This document shows positions 34,001 to 47,161 of a stretch of DNA of 64,000 nt, one piece after another. The notes under the pieces are model-generated. The model was not told the DNA's origin and did no database searches. It worked only from the letters and a program-made list of their open reading frames with translations. The translations under genes were made by a program, and so were the position numbers. The stretch comes from Erythrocercus mccallii (taxonomy: Eukaryota > Chordata > Aves > Passeriformes > Dicruridae), in NCBI GenBank assembly GCA_013397435.1, contig VZRG01000276.1, forward strand, positions 434,001 to 498,000, read 5' to 3'. The number at the start of each line of letters is the position of its first letter. Position 1 is the stretch's first letter.

Positions 34001-37000
34001 AGTCCATTTATATCTCAGCTGCAGTTTAAAGCAGCAGGTATTCTTCTATCATATGAGAATATGTGTACAGTGTCATGCCATAGGACTGGATGCAACATTC
34101 TTTTCTATGTTTGGAAAAAAATATTCTCCTCGGCTTCAGTGATACTCATGCAAATTTCCACATCATAATTTTTAACTAGGAGCCTCAGCTCCCAGCTCAT
34201 CCAGATTCCAAAACCACACATTCATCCCCAAAGACTTCTGAGTCATGAAAAAAACTTATACTGGCCAGACATGAGGCCCTGAGCACTGGCTTGCAATTAT
34301 TTGTAATGGGAAATTTTTGTTGTGGTACCTTGCAAAGGTCTGGGCCAAGTGAGCTACCACCTGGCAATGCTAAGGCCCAGTACATGGGATAGGACAAGTT
34401 TGGCACCTAGCATGTTCTTAGGGATGTAGACAGGCCATTCTACCAGGCCTGATGTTTCTGGCACAAAACATCATGGGATCAATTCAGTTTGCCTTATAAA
34501 CAGTGAGTTAGCATGCGTCAGTAAGCTCAGCAACCTCTAAATTGGAGATGTCCTTCATACACAAGTAGTTCTCTCCCTCTACAGCAGTCCTGAAAGGAGA
34601 TTGTGGATGGCCAAGAAGGCTTTCAGTAGGCGGACAAATTTTGTTCCTTCCTATTTGTATGGATAATTTGTCTTAAGACCAGTAATGACAATAGTGTACT
34701 TGTTATCATATTCTTTCCTCCCAAGCAAGCTATTTTTGGAAGGTAACGTGCAGCTCAGACTGATGGACCATGCTGCCACAGTCTGATTTCAGTCAAAGGA
34801 TTTATCCTTTGTATTCCCACATCTTGTCTTTTTCACCTAACGAGAATTGTAGCTAAAGGCAGGAAGAAATCTGTCACGTACACAGCGCTCCCTCCAGCAT
34901 GCCCTCCCCCTCTCTACATCTTGCTCTCTCTCCTTTAATTGGGCTAGAGAGAAAACATTTAGCAATTTCTCTCCCTCTTTCCCCTCATTAGACTAACGAT
35001 GACATATTCTGTTTCCAGAGTGTCTGTAGGAACACAGCATAGCAGCCACTGCTCATTGTTAGCACTGGAGGAAAAAAAAGCTGGTGGCTTGATCCAGAAT
35101 TTATGTAGATGCATGTAAATAAGAAGATATTTCCTTGGGATCAGATATAATACAGAAATGAAAAATCAATGAGGAGAATTTCAGAATCTTGCTTGGTGGT
35201 GTTTTCAGCCTCCTATTATCTTATAACCTTGGTGTTTTGAGTGCTGATATTATCATATAACCTTATTGTTTCTAATGAAAGTACATTCTTCCTCAGCTAC
35301 ATTGATACAGACAAACATTGGGCTTTTTACATAATTTTTCAGTGCTTTAAGATTTATTTTGCCTGATTTCATCTATCACTTTTCCAGGTTTTTTTTCCGC
35401 ACTTTTATCTATATCCTGACAATCCCATATGCAATACATTCAACATTTTTTCCATAAACATGAAATTAGAACGCTTTCTTTTTATCCAGCCTTCTTACTT
35501 TTTATTAACTTCCTTTATTTATTGTCCTTCCTTCCCCCCTGCCTGCCTTTCTTTCTTCACTTTGTAAAAAGGTAGTAATGAGCTTTAATAACATCTCTAT
35601 ACTTCAGTTACTGCTGCTAATTTCAATCAAACTTGCCACTCTGTTTTAACTTCTTTTTATTGCCATTTAAACATTCTCAAATACTAGTCACATTACTGAC
35701 CTATTTTTCTATAGAGCTAAAAAAATATATAAACTGATAAGTAACCTACAAATAGTACAGATTTCTATACACCAAAGGAAAATTTGTTTTATTGCAGATT
35801 TGGACAAGATAGGCTGAGGTGACAGAAGAAATTGTGTTTAATGCAACTGTATTTACAGCAGAGTGAATGATGTACGCAAAATGGATATATTCAGTAGTCA
35901 CTGCCTGCAACTCATTTAATGGAATTATTAAGAAACAAAAGTTCCCATAAATTTGAATCCTGGTATTTAATTTGTCTATTGACTTCCATCAGAAATGTTT
36001 AAGTACTTTAGGACACTGATTAGTTAGCAAAGCCTTGTACTATGTCTGAGAGTGAGACAAATAATAGGACCTTCATACAAAAGAATAAACTGAAGCACAG
36101 AGTAAAAGTGGCTACTAGAACTTCATAGAATCACAGTTGTATCTAAAATAAACTAAAACTGAGAAAATCTTGGGAAAAATTTGCGCTCTATGTGGATCAT
36201 GTGTAGCTTCTCCTTTAGAACAGCGTTTGGTTTGATCCCCTTTTGACTTCTGCTATCCCAGGCTAAAGCTTGCAGGCTCTTTGGCTGGCAGGCTTTGGTG
36301 TCCCTGAGGTGTGTCTAACCCTCTCTGTATTACTGAGGTATTACTTCCAAAGATATGCCACAGTACCATGCATGCTCACAGAAATTTCAGGCAAAGAGTG
36401 TCAGGAGCTGACTGTGTTCTTGGGAAATACATGCAAAACTAAGGATGGTTTCAATGAAGGATGAGTTAAGCCCAGCATCCCAAGCCAGCAGAGTTTGCAA
36501 GGAAGTCTCTGTGCAGATTCAATCACTGGCCTCTCTGCCCAGACTGTCAACAAAGGTGCCAATTAGTGCCAGTTGTGATGATGATTTTTGTGATGCCAGC
36601 ACCTGTCCACTATGAACTGGACTGTGACCACCCTCACATTTCCCATTAGATGCTGAGCAGCTGTCAGTGGTAGCGGAGCTGAATGATGTATTAGCTTCTG
36701 TGCACATCACTAAGTCAGGCTGTATTGTCTCTAAAATGCCTTTCATGTCAAATTATTTTAATCTCTCTTTAATAATGCAACTGACTTTGTTCCTTTGATT
36801 TTAGTCTGTTTTCTAGCTCATGGATTATTATTCATATAATACCAAGTTACACTGTGTGACAAAACAAAACAAATTCAAATGCAAGTATAACAAGAATTTG
36901 AGCTGCAGGCACAAAAATCACACTTGCAAAAATGGACTTACACAGCCTCTCAGTGGCAATAAATTCTGTAATTATAAACCCCTCTGACTTCCGGCACAAT

Positions 37001-37416
37001 GTCAGCTTAATAAACAGAGACCTCTACAGAGGAGTGTTTGCAGTGGGCATGGACAGTTTTTAATGCATGCAGACTTGAATACAGCACGCCAGTTCAGTTT
37101 TGAGAACAAAAGCAGCTTTTTATATGCAGATGCAAACCAGGTGTGCATGCACACGTGTTGAGATCCTGACCATGAGACCATTGCTCCTAGGGAGTTAATG
37201 TCTCACAGCGCTGTTGTCCCAAACAGGCACAGCCATGCACTGTGCTGTGCACACAGCATGACCTCCAGGTCTGCGCTGTGCTCTGCACGTCCTCTGCCTG
37301 CAGGACAAGCTTGGTTGCCCGATTGTAATGAATTAGCTTGTAGGCAGCTGCTACTGGGTCACACCAACTCCTTGCCTTTATCTAAAGCAGCAGCAACAAA
37401 TTCTCATGTGTGTATC

Positions 37417-37432
37417 TTTTTTTTTTTTTTTT
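37417..37432. repeat. Poly-T run
   Basis: Sixteen consecutive T residues followed by GACAG. It could be a reverse-oriented poly-A tail, but no retroposed sequence was recognised next to it. Confidence 0.8.
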
Positions 37433-40400
37433 GACAGTGAAAATGATTAATGGAGTTATTTTGTTTTAGGAAAACCTTACAGGAACTCAAAAGGCTGAAA
37501 TATTGGGTAACCTTTACATGGACAGGATCTAGACAGGATAGACAGGATACTGAGCCTGCGTGAAGGCTCATTCAGTGGTGCATAACATGGGCTTCCCAGC
37601 ATCTGAATGGATGTAAGATCATCTTGCTAACCTTTGTTTCTTTAAAGTGTTATCTGCAATAAATGGTATTTTAAACCATATTTCATAGAGTCTGAATATC
37701 TTTGTTACTGGGATTACAATGAAACAGCAACTCCTGGCACAAAATCCTATTTGTGGAAATGTGTGCTGCACATGGTCTGTTGTGCTTTGATGTGTGTCTT
37801 TTGTGATCTTGCTTCAATATGACACCTTTCCATCAGCTTCATCTTTTTTGCTTGTTAATTTTGATCTGCTGTTAATTTATTGAATATACCTCACAGAGGA
37901 TTATATGATCCTTTTACTTCAACATGTTCTCATGGGTTCACGGGCACAACATTTAATGCAAAACTCATATTCACCATCCTCACTGAAGTAAGACTTCATG
38001 GGAATGCTCCAAACCTACATTATTTATTGGAGATAACTGATAAGGGGAGGTGTTTCTTAAAGTTCAACTTCAAGCTTTTGTATTGGTTCATAAGATGCAC
38101 TTGATTATTTTAGTAATTTTTCAAAAAGAATGACTGTGATCACGTAATGAAAAAAATCCATTTTATAGAATAACCAAATAAGGCTGCACAATGTATTCAA
38201 GGTGTTCCCGATTTAAATACTGTGTGACACAGCAACAGCATTTTGCATAATCATGAGAACTCAAAACCGTGTAACAAAACCCAGTTCCTTCATCTGATAC
38301 ATTGGACTGACTCTCTGAGAAATCCTGGAGATATTTGTGTGACTACACATTGGGTTTCCTCTCAAAACCCTGGATTCTCTATTTGGTCATGCCCTAAACA
38401 TGATCTTTTAAAAAATGGATACAACAGCATATATTTTATTTATTTCATGGCAAAAGTATATATGGTCAGAGTTCTTAGTAATTCATATTATAAAAATTCA
38501 CAGATTTATATTGTGAATAATAATTAGGAACTGAAAAAATAGTTTTATTATTTTCTGTATGCTGCATATTGGATGGCTGATATGTTTGGTTAGGAAGCAG
38601 AAAAGAACTATTTGTAGTCATTTCAGTTTCAAGGACGAGTAGCTTAATAACAAGGAACCTGATAGAAACTTGTATTTAGTGGATTTTTTCTAGGCACACA
38701 GAAAACATAAATTTCCATAGGCACTTACAAAATGAACACACATTAGGGATTTTTGTCTGTAGTTTTGCAAATCCTTTGAAGTTTTGAAATAGACTGCACA
38801 TTGCCAATGCATTGACAAGCTATCCTACTTTATAGTTGCAAAACAAAGGATGAAAAATACATTTACAATCTCCAGTGGAAAATAAAATCACCTAAAAAAA
38901 AGAAAATAGAAAAAAACTCCAACAGGTATAAATATACATGCTTATACATTCACTCGAGATACTGAAAACCTATTTTGGATGTGGTCATTCTGTCTCTCTT
39001 GACCAAAGCAGAATGGCTTTTTTTGCAAGTGGCTGCATGTAATGTTCCACAGAGAAGTTTTTTTTCAAATGTATTCTCCAAATGGTGTGGGGAAAAAGAG
39101 GTTTGACATGATTTCTAATTGTGAGCTTGTGCAAACCCATGTAGGTCTACTTCAGCCAGTAATACTTGAAGACTTTTCTTATCTTTGGAACAATATAAAA
39201 TGTTTTCTTTAATAATTATTAATATATTTTGAATCTAACTTGTTACATTCTTATGTAATACCAGATTTGTTATCTCTCATGAGGACTCCTTGTAAGTAAC
39301 TAATACAGTGGCATGCTATATACTTAATTTTTTCATTTCCAAGCATGGCACTCGTTCAATTGCCATAATAATGTTTAACATAAGGACCCTGATGGTGTAT
39401 TTTAACAATAAAATACAACATCCAGTTCCAGAAGATTTTTTTCTACCCTTAGACCTATAAAGCAAGAGTCTTCATGCAGATAATGATTTAAGGTAGGAAA
39501 TTCTGACAGTTCTTATATTAAAACAGCCTATTAGATATACTGCAAATTCCTTTGCCTTCAATGAGTTCCATACCTTCAGAGACTCTCCAAAGCAGGACAC
39601 ACGCCATGTGTTGTGTGTTGGAATACATTATCTCTGTTCTTAGGTTACTGAAAGAGAAGCTGGAAAATCTGTCTTTTCAGCAGTGCTGATGCAGTGCTTT
39701 ATCTGTTGCAGTTCGACACCTTATGTGGCAAAACTTGGTGTACTGTGCACCTTCTTTTAACATATCTTCCCATGCTTAAGACTAGAAAATATTAATGGAA
39801 AATGGGCCATATAAGCAAGAAAGTGTGTTATAAAGGAATTGAAACAAATAGCATGCATGCTGGCTCTCTGCTTGGCTTGGGTTTTTGAAATTTAAGACAG
39901 AATCCACAGTTGAACCATTAAAGCAGAAAGGGATTTATTCTGTGTAGTTCCATCATCTTGTTACAATCTTTGTCATAGAAAAGGAAGCGAGAACCTTGTG
40001 CCATTTTCAGTTCTTGTTTAATATCTTCTTCACAGGAAAATGCTGCCAGGATATTAAACTCATCTGTTCTTTTGGATAATAAGGATGTAATGTACCATTC
40101 TGACCTTTCCAAATGCTGTGTTTCAAATTACTGTTCATTAGATTTTTTTTCCTTGATTAAAGTCTCACTAACCTGTAGAAACAGAATGAAATAAGATCAA
40201 GACATAGCATATCAAGCATGATCAAAACAAAACCACACATTTGTATAGCTCAACGGCTATAACAGATATTAACATTTCGTTGTGCTATATGATTGCTGTG
40301 TTGATTCATAACAAAGAAGCTAAAATGGTGTTTGTTTAAATTTTTTACATGCTAATTTAGAGTTGCAAGCTGAAGAACTTTTATTTAGTTCAAAGTTTAA

Positions 40401-43400
40401 TTATGAGAATAAGAAAGACCCTATTTCTGGTATTCTGTAGAAAAGTTTCAGAGATGAAGTCATAAGAGAACTAAATTATAATCTTCAAATAGAAATGTAA
40501 TTAAATGATAAAATATATATGACTGAAGGCCAGATTCTGTTAGTCTTATTCATTCTTATTTAGATTCAGAATTACATATTAAGGGCAGAAGAAATGATGC
40601 ATTATTTTTTAGTCTAACTTCCTGTGTGATCCCAAAATGTTATCTATTGGCCTCTATAGCTTCTGAATGAGATGTAGCATATCTTTCTAAGAGACCCAGA
40701 TGGCTCTAATGGTTGAAAGCTCTCATTGTTAATTTGGTGATGGGGGAACAGACTGGAATTCTTGGCTTCAGCTAATTACACATTCCTTCCTCCTAAATTA
40801 GAGGGCTCTTTACTGTCAGGAATACTTTTTGCCTGTAGGTACCTGAAGGCTGTAGTCAAGTTACTTCTCAGTCTTTTCTTGACTGAATTAATAGGTAAGA
40901 ATTTATTCAGTATTTCACTATTGGTACATTTCTTTGTATTTTTTATTTTATTTTCAGAATTATTTTCTGTACCTCTTTTTGACTTTCTATACCTTTTTCA
41001 ACAAACCATAAAGTTGCATGGCTTTCCAGTAAATTTGACAAATGTGAAAAAAGTGCCGATTTCTGAATATTATTTATCTATTTACTCTTACAAAGATTAC
41101 ATTTGTCATCAAATAGCATCCCATTCACAGTTCATATCCAACTTACATCTATAATGACACTGTGGTTTTCTCAAAACCATTATTTTTCTGAATAACTCAG
41201 GATCAAAACATACTTAAACCAAAATGAATCATTAATCTAAACAAAAAATTAGATGCAAGCTATCCCTTTGTATACAATTAAAAATAAGTCAATACACTAC
41301 TCCCTTGTCTTCACAGTTTAATTCTTTTACCTGTAAGTGTAAAGGGAATTTAAACTGGCAGTTTAACACTTAAGGATGGTTTCTGCTTTCTTTTTAACAG
41401 TGAAGTGGTTTTGCCTACAGTTTAACCTCTGCTGAGGAGAACTGGCCAGCCTTGGGATTGATGCTACAGAATTACAGACACACCCGGTGGTGGTGAAATG
41501 ATTGCTAATGGTGCTCCTGAGAGAGAATAACTCAGCATTGGTGTGGATGTTATGAATGCCTCTTGAGGGACTGCATACCTGTCAGACCAATTGTTTAGCT
41601 GTTGTTTACCTTTTCTGTCTGTGTGGATCAGTAAGCATTTTAAAAGCACTGGGTAAGAATCTGTTAGCACTTATAAAACCAAAAGACACAATAAGAAAAG
41701 AATATATTGTTGTAAAAAGGAAATTGCCCAGTCTGGGCAGCAAATTTCTTTTAAGTGGTGTGTCTCCTACTGACAAGTATTAAAGGTGAACGTGGGGATG
41801 TAATGACAAGTAACAATTTACATGATTCTCTGTAGGAAAAACAGATAAGTATCATCAAGAAAGCAACAGCCTGAAGTTCCACTCTTCCTCAGATACATTT
41901 TTTTTCCTGAGCCTGAACATCAGTGTTAAGAAAAAGTACGTTTCCTTAGAAAAGAAGCTGAACTCCAGGAAGTAGTTGTAGCTGCAGGTTATACCAGCTG
42001 GTATCTGCTACAATGCTGGATCCCAGGAGAAAGCAAGTCATCAGTCAGGAAGAGTTTACGATGAATAGAGACTGTAGTAACTATTTTATCACTTTCAATT
42101 CCTATAGACAGCCCAATATCAAAATAAAGTAGCAAAGTAAAAGCAAGTAATTTAAGACCCTTTCAGAGATCTAGTATCCCCATGGATGCACAGGTGGTTA
42201 GCCAGGCAATGCACACACACAGTGTGACTGAAATGTGATTTTATGATCTTTTCTAGTGTCTACATATTTGAGCTAATGGTGTGGCACATCAGCATCAGCT
42301 GTCCCCTTCTGCCTGTGGTTGCCTTTGAGGACATTCTTATTGGAGGCACTAAAGATGACATGTCTGAACTAATTACCATAATCTAACCTCAAGTGACTAC
42401 AGGAACCATGAGAACTTCCCGCTGAATCCTAAGATTCCTTGGAGGAAACATTTCTCCTCTTTCTTGATAAACTGCAATCCTTGGCATGCTTTCCTGGAAG
42501 GAACAGTACATGGAGAAAAGACTGGAACTTCACAGCACAGCGCATGGCTACTTTGTCTATCTACATGTGGTAATCTGAGTCTGTTTAAGGATCATGAATG
42601 TTTTGTTTTGGACTATTATAAAACCAGTCACCCATACAATGGATCCATAAAGCTCTTCCTCTTCTCAGACTGAGATTGCTGTCACTCACCCTATTCAAAA
42701 TGCTACATGGAGAACTACACAAACGCATTTTATTGACACGGGACCAGGCACCTTCATTTTTCATCCCAATATTAAGCCTACATAAACTTCGGTATCACTG
42801 ATTTTATGTTTAGTGTCCACAGGACTCTGAAGAAGGGCCCAGAGAATAACAAATGAACAAACATTACTTAAAATGAGAAGGAAGAAAGAGTGAATTGAAG
42901 AGTCTAATTGAACAAGTCTGTAAAATTGACATGTTATTTGGCAGCATTAACTAGTGACAGCTTGATTTTCAGAACATTCTGTCTTTTACTTTGAAAAATA
43001 AAATTTAGGTAGTAAATCTAGTTTTCTTGACAGGCCCTTGAAGAAAGGATAAGGATTTTATGTGACAGAAGATCTCATTGTGTTTATGAAACTTTTTGTG
43101 TCCCCAAATATTTTACCAGTAAGCCAAACCCATGATAATTAATTTAATTTTATCAATGTATTGTAACATTAAAGTTTTTCTTATTTCCCCCCTTTTTTTT
43201 CTTCTGGTTTCTTTTCTGCTTTTTAAGGTCTTGAGTTTTTTGAAAAATCTTACAATTTTCTCAAATGTTAAGTAGCTGAGTCTCTTCTCTTAAAACATTA
43301 ACCATATATGTATCCTATAGGAATTAGCTTTTCTGGTAGCTGGATAGATTTCCTACTAGCAGGAAGATATTTACATATTCAATTTTTTTTTGAAGTTAGA

Positions 43401-46255
43401 TGTCAAGCAAGTTTCTTAAGACTCAATTCTCCAAATCCCACTTCATGCTTGGTTGGAAAGGCATTAGATTCTCGTATTTGCTTTTATTTCATGATAATTT
43501 CCTTTAGTTTTTGTAAGCAATGAAGAAGTCCTTAATCACTGACCCCTTTTGATAAAAGACAAGCCTTTTAATTCCTGCAGGGTATTTGTTAGCCTTACAG
43601 TGCTCAGCGAAGTGGCTTGCAGGTAACACCTTATGATGAAGAAAACTTGGCTACTTAAAATGCAAATTATTAAAAATTCCAAGGTACATTTGTAATTCTA
43701 CAAAAATTATTTGCATTTTTTTTTTAAATCTGGCTTTTTATATATTCACAAATAGAAATACAAACAACAATGACAAGAACCCTGAACAGATCCTACTAAT
43801 GGTGGCTGTGATTGAACATATTTTGCATTTTGTGAAATTAGGAAGAATTCTTTTTCCCGGGCACAGAATATTACATTTTGCAACAGAGATGAACCCAAGG
43901 TTTGAGATTCTCTATGCCAGTACTGTGGTCATCACAGACAATCTCTCAGATCAGAAATCAAAGGTGTTTTTTTCACCAACATTTGTGTCCTGCTTGCCTG
44001 TCACAGTTCAGGATGGCATATGGATATGTGCAGATACAGATACCCACAGCCAGAGTAGCATTCTCAACACTTACATTAATTTCATGGCTACAATTAAAGA
44101 GGTTCAAACCTTATTTTTGTTGCCTTTCTCAGGTGAGTAAGTAACTTGGTGATAAAATCTGGAAAGATATGAATTACATGATAGATAGTAGTATAATAAA
44201 AGCAAGAGTGAAATGTGCTGCTGTACAAGCTATAAATACAAATCCACTGCACTATGTCAATTCTGTGACATACATAGTGTCAAGGTGATTGCCATAACAT
44301 GATATGACTTCATGTTGTTTTCTAAGACCTTCCTGGCAATAGTAAGGATGCAAAACCCCTAGATTTTCCCTGAATGATATATCAGTTATTTTGCATTATT
44401 AACATTAAAAGTCATAACCACTGAAAACAGCTTTTCCTCCTGTTGGAGGCACAGAATATATCCCCAAGAGCTGAAATTTACACAGCTCATAATTTAACAT
44501 GGCAAGAGCTACTTCCCTTTACCCCAGGATTAAAGGGATGTCTGGTAGAATCACATTCTCTTATAGAAAGGGAAACAGGTGAATACTGACAATAGGTTTC
44601 AGGGCACATTTTTATACTGCCAAGAATTTTGGATTTGTTATGACAGAGTAGGAATGAAGGCAAACCCTTCATGTCTGCATGACAAGAAAAAATTATTTTG
44701 AAAATTTTGAAGTCATATGAAAATTCTAATGCACTGACCTAAAATTCAATATGCAACCTTATTTGAAAGCCTTCCCTTCTTCTTACAGAGTATAATGAAG
44801 TCCATTATGTCCAGAAATTAATGACATGAAAATAGAACATGAAAGAACTTATTCAAATAATTCAAAATTACACTTAGGGGTATTTTACTGATTTCATTTT
44901 TTATTGTTTTGTAGCAGTTTCAAGGCATCAAACTTTTTTTTATGTGGACAATTCCAGTCTTCCCTGAAACTTAGAATTTACCTCCCAGCCAAATAGAGTT
45001 GTGAAATCCAAAAAGAAAAAAAAAAATGAGTGTACACTGAGTACCTGTCACAAGTGTGTGCAAAGCTAGGCAGAATTTAGAGGAAATGTGGCTGCTTCCC
45101 TGTCATCTTGCCAAAGGCAACAGCTGGTGAGAGCCTCAAGCTCCGAAGAGGAGCTGGTTCAGAGATGTCACTGCCAGATCCAATGTACAGTTGCCAATCC
45201 ACTACCTTTAGGAGCAGAGACTGCAGGAAACCCCTCACCAGATAGGCTGACCTGGAGTACTTAGTTCTTCCATCTCCTGCTATGGACCTAGAGAAGCTCC
45301 AACAGCTTTTGGAGACTCTAGTATAAGGCTGGAAGCAGAGGCTGGAGTGTGGCTTGGGAAGAGTAAGACTGAAATCCATGAAAACTCAGCTCAGTCATGG
45401 CTCGTCCTACTGGGATCCATAAAGCTTAAAACCACAGCACAAACCAGAAAAGGCAGACATTCCAAGATCACTGCTTGTGCCCTTGGTTCTCAGCACCAAC
45501 ACCTGCAACTCCATTCTCCTTCTCCTCCAACTTTTCAGGGCTTTTCAAGAGCTATGCATTTAATCTCTTCAAGAAATAAAAAAACAGTATATAAAAAAAA
45601 TTACTTTGTAAAATAATTTCAAATTTCATTTCCTCAGCATTCCAATTAAAGCAGTTTGCTCATTATTATAGCTTTAGTTTGTACAATGGAATATTCTGTA
45701 CAATGGAACATTCTATATTACATATATATGCACTGTACATACGACAGCAATTCCAGGTGTGTTAAGTATTTTCACTTAACAGTTGTTGAACACAGTCCCT
45801 GGTGCAATGGGATGCTAAAACTCTCTGTGTATGAAACCAAATAGATTTCAATGATGGTACTCACAAGCTTATATTTTATATTTCTTCAAGTTCCTCCTGT
45901 ATCAGATGAATATACTGTTTAAAAAGGGTAAAATAAATATCCCTTTATTTATCTGATTTTTAAGAGTATCAAATCTCAGTTGCTTCATACTGCATCACAC
46001 GTAGCATTGAACTGAAGGCTGGATTTCAAATCTTCTGGTCAGTGTGCATCACTGAGGGTTTGTGCTGGCTTGAATTTAATCACCACTGTCCTTTGTGGTC
46101 ACTATGCCAAAGAGTCACTGCATTTCCAGTCCTGAATAAGGAATGCTGGTCATGCACACAACACCGAGAGTGAAAAAATATGTACCGGGAAGTCAACAAC
46201 AAAGAATAAGGCTTTCCATTTTTTGTTAATCCAAACATTTGTGTTTCTGATTTAG

Positions 46256-46308
46256 GGATTATGGTTCAGCAGATGCCAACTGTTTACATTTCAGGAAAGG
46301 TCCCTGTG
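46256..46308 (+). other. Exon-like segment 1 of a possible small-exon cluster
   Basis: An acceptor (GTGTTTCTGATTTAG) precedes and a GTATGT donor follows this 53-bp segment. In the frame shared with the next two segments it reads IMVQQMPTVYISGKVPV and ends exactly on a codon boundary. Other frames are also open, so coding support from this piece alone is poor. The product is not recognised. Confidence 0.25.
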
Positions 46309-46502
46309 GTATGTATGAAGGACTTGTCCTGAAGTGAGTCTGCTTGATCTCTATAAATATTTGGAGGTAGTGTGCTACTATAATGGAATTAATAAAAATT
46401 GTGGAGATTTTTATTAGTACACAGACTATACTCCACAGAACACCTTTGAACTGACTTGATGTAGGCCATTTATTAAACTGACTGCTGTACTCTCATATTT
46501 AG

Positions 46503-46562
46503 CACAGCGTCATTTCCGAGACAGATCTTGCCACCTATACACCGATGAAGAGACCCACTGAG
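46503..46562 (+). other. Exon-like segment 2 of a possible small-exon cluster
   Basis: An acceptor (TGTACTCTCATATTTAG) ends at 46502 and a GTGAGC donor starts at 46563. The 60 bp are exactly 20 codons in the frame continued from 46308, reading HSVISETDLATYTPMKRPTE. Three CpGs are retained in an AT-rich region, which hints at constraint. The protein is not recognised. Confidence 0.27.
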
Positions 46563-46981
46563 GTGAGCAGGATTTCTCACTGTATGTAGTAAGATAAGAC
46601 TTTTCTTTATATTTTACTTTCTTTGTCTATCTGACATTGGAACTTCCTTACAGGTATCAATTCCTGGAGTTGTACACAGTTAATCAGAGTACTGAGAGAG
46701 AAAGGAGTATCTCAGAAACCGCAATAGACAATTCGTAAAGGCTGATGATTTAATTACATCTTTTATAGCTTATGGTAAGTCAACCTTTTGTGGTTTTAGT
46801 AAAAAGCTTAAAAGAGTTCTCGTGTTTATTTCGCACAGTTACTACATTTATCACTCTTAACTGTCCTTTGCTTGGATAAGGATCATTCAAATATGCCTAA
46901 ATATATTATTGTTTTTTGTTGCATTGCCCTTCACTCTCCTTTTGCCCTTGATAAAATCAATCATGCTGTCCCTTTTTCCAG

Positions 46982-47076
46982 TTCTCACAGGGAACTAGTT
47001 GTGCCAACCAATTTCCATGTGATGGAAACACCTGCCCTTTTGTTGACAGGACAGACACATGCAGAACTCTACTGAG
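46982..47076 (+). other. Exon-like segment 3 of a possible small-exon cluster, cysteine-rich
   Basis: A strong acceptor (GCTGTCCCTTTTTCCAG) ends at 46981 and a GTATCT donor-like site begins at 47077. The 95 bp continue the same frame without stop and encode 31 residues with cysteines at positions 7, 13, 18 and 27 (CANQFPCDGNTC core). A further strong acceptor ends at 47161. Joining there gives a stop after one codon, which would make that the terminal exon. This resembles a secreted or extracellular repeat but is not recognised. Confidence 0.25.
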
Positions 47077-47161
47077 GTATCTGTACCTCTGAAGCATATA
47101 CATTGTATTCTTTAAGTGAATTATTTGCCACTATAATGTTATGCTTATCTCATTCTTCCAG

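Larger units (their letters stand above)
29173..46255. other. Long AT-rich stretch without recognised genes or transposons
   Basis: About 17 kb was read on both strands without finding a recognisable protein, RNA gene, LTR or CR1 piece. Open frames reach 130 codons (40762-41154) and are Leu/Phe/Ile-rich as expected from AT-rich DNA. A 64-codon minus frame (39918-40112) has a protein-like composition but no ATG and a weak acceptor. Simple repeats are listed separately. It may be intergenic or part of a large intron. Confidence 0.5.

Noticed and set aside
39918..40112. 64-codon minus-strand frame with protein-like composition, possible terminal exon
   Set aside because: It starts at TTG with an upstream in-frame TAA. 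The only strong acceptor upstream (about 40177) leads into that stop, and no protein is recognised.
43867..43963. Plus-strand exon-like segment after a CTTTTTCCCGGGCACAG acceptor
   Set aside because: The donor (AAGGTGTTT) is weak, and its frame does not join in phase with the segments at 46 kb.
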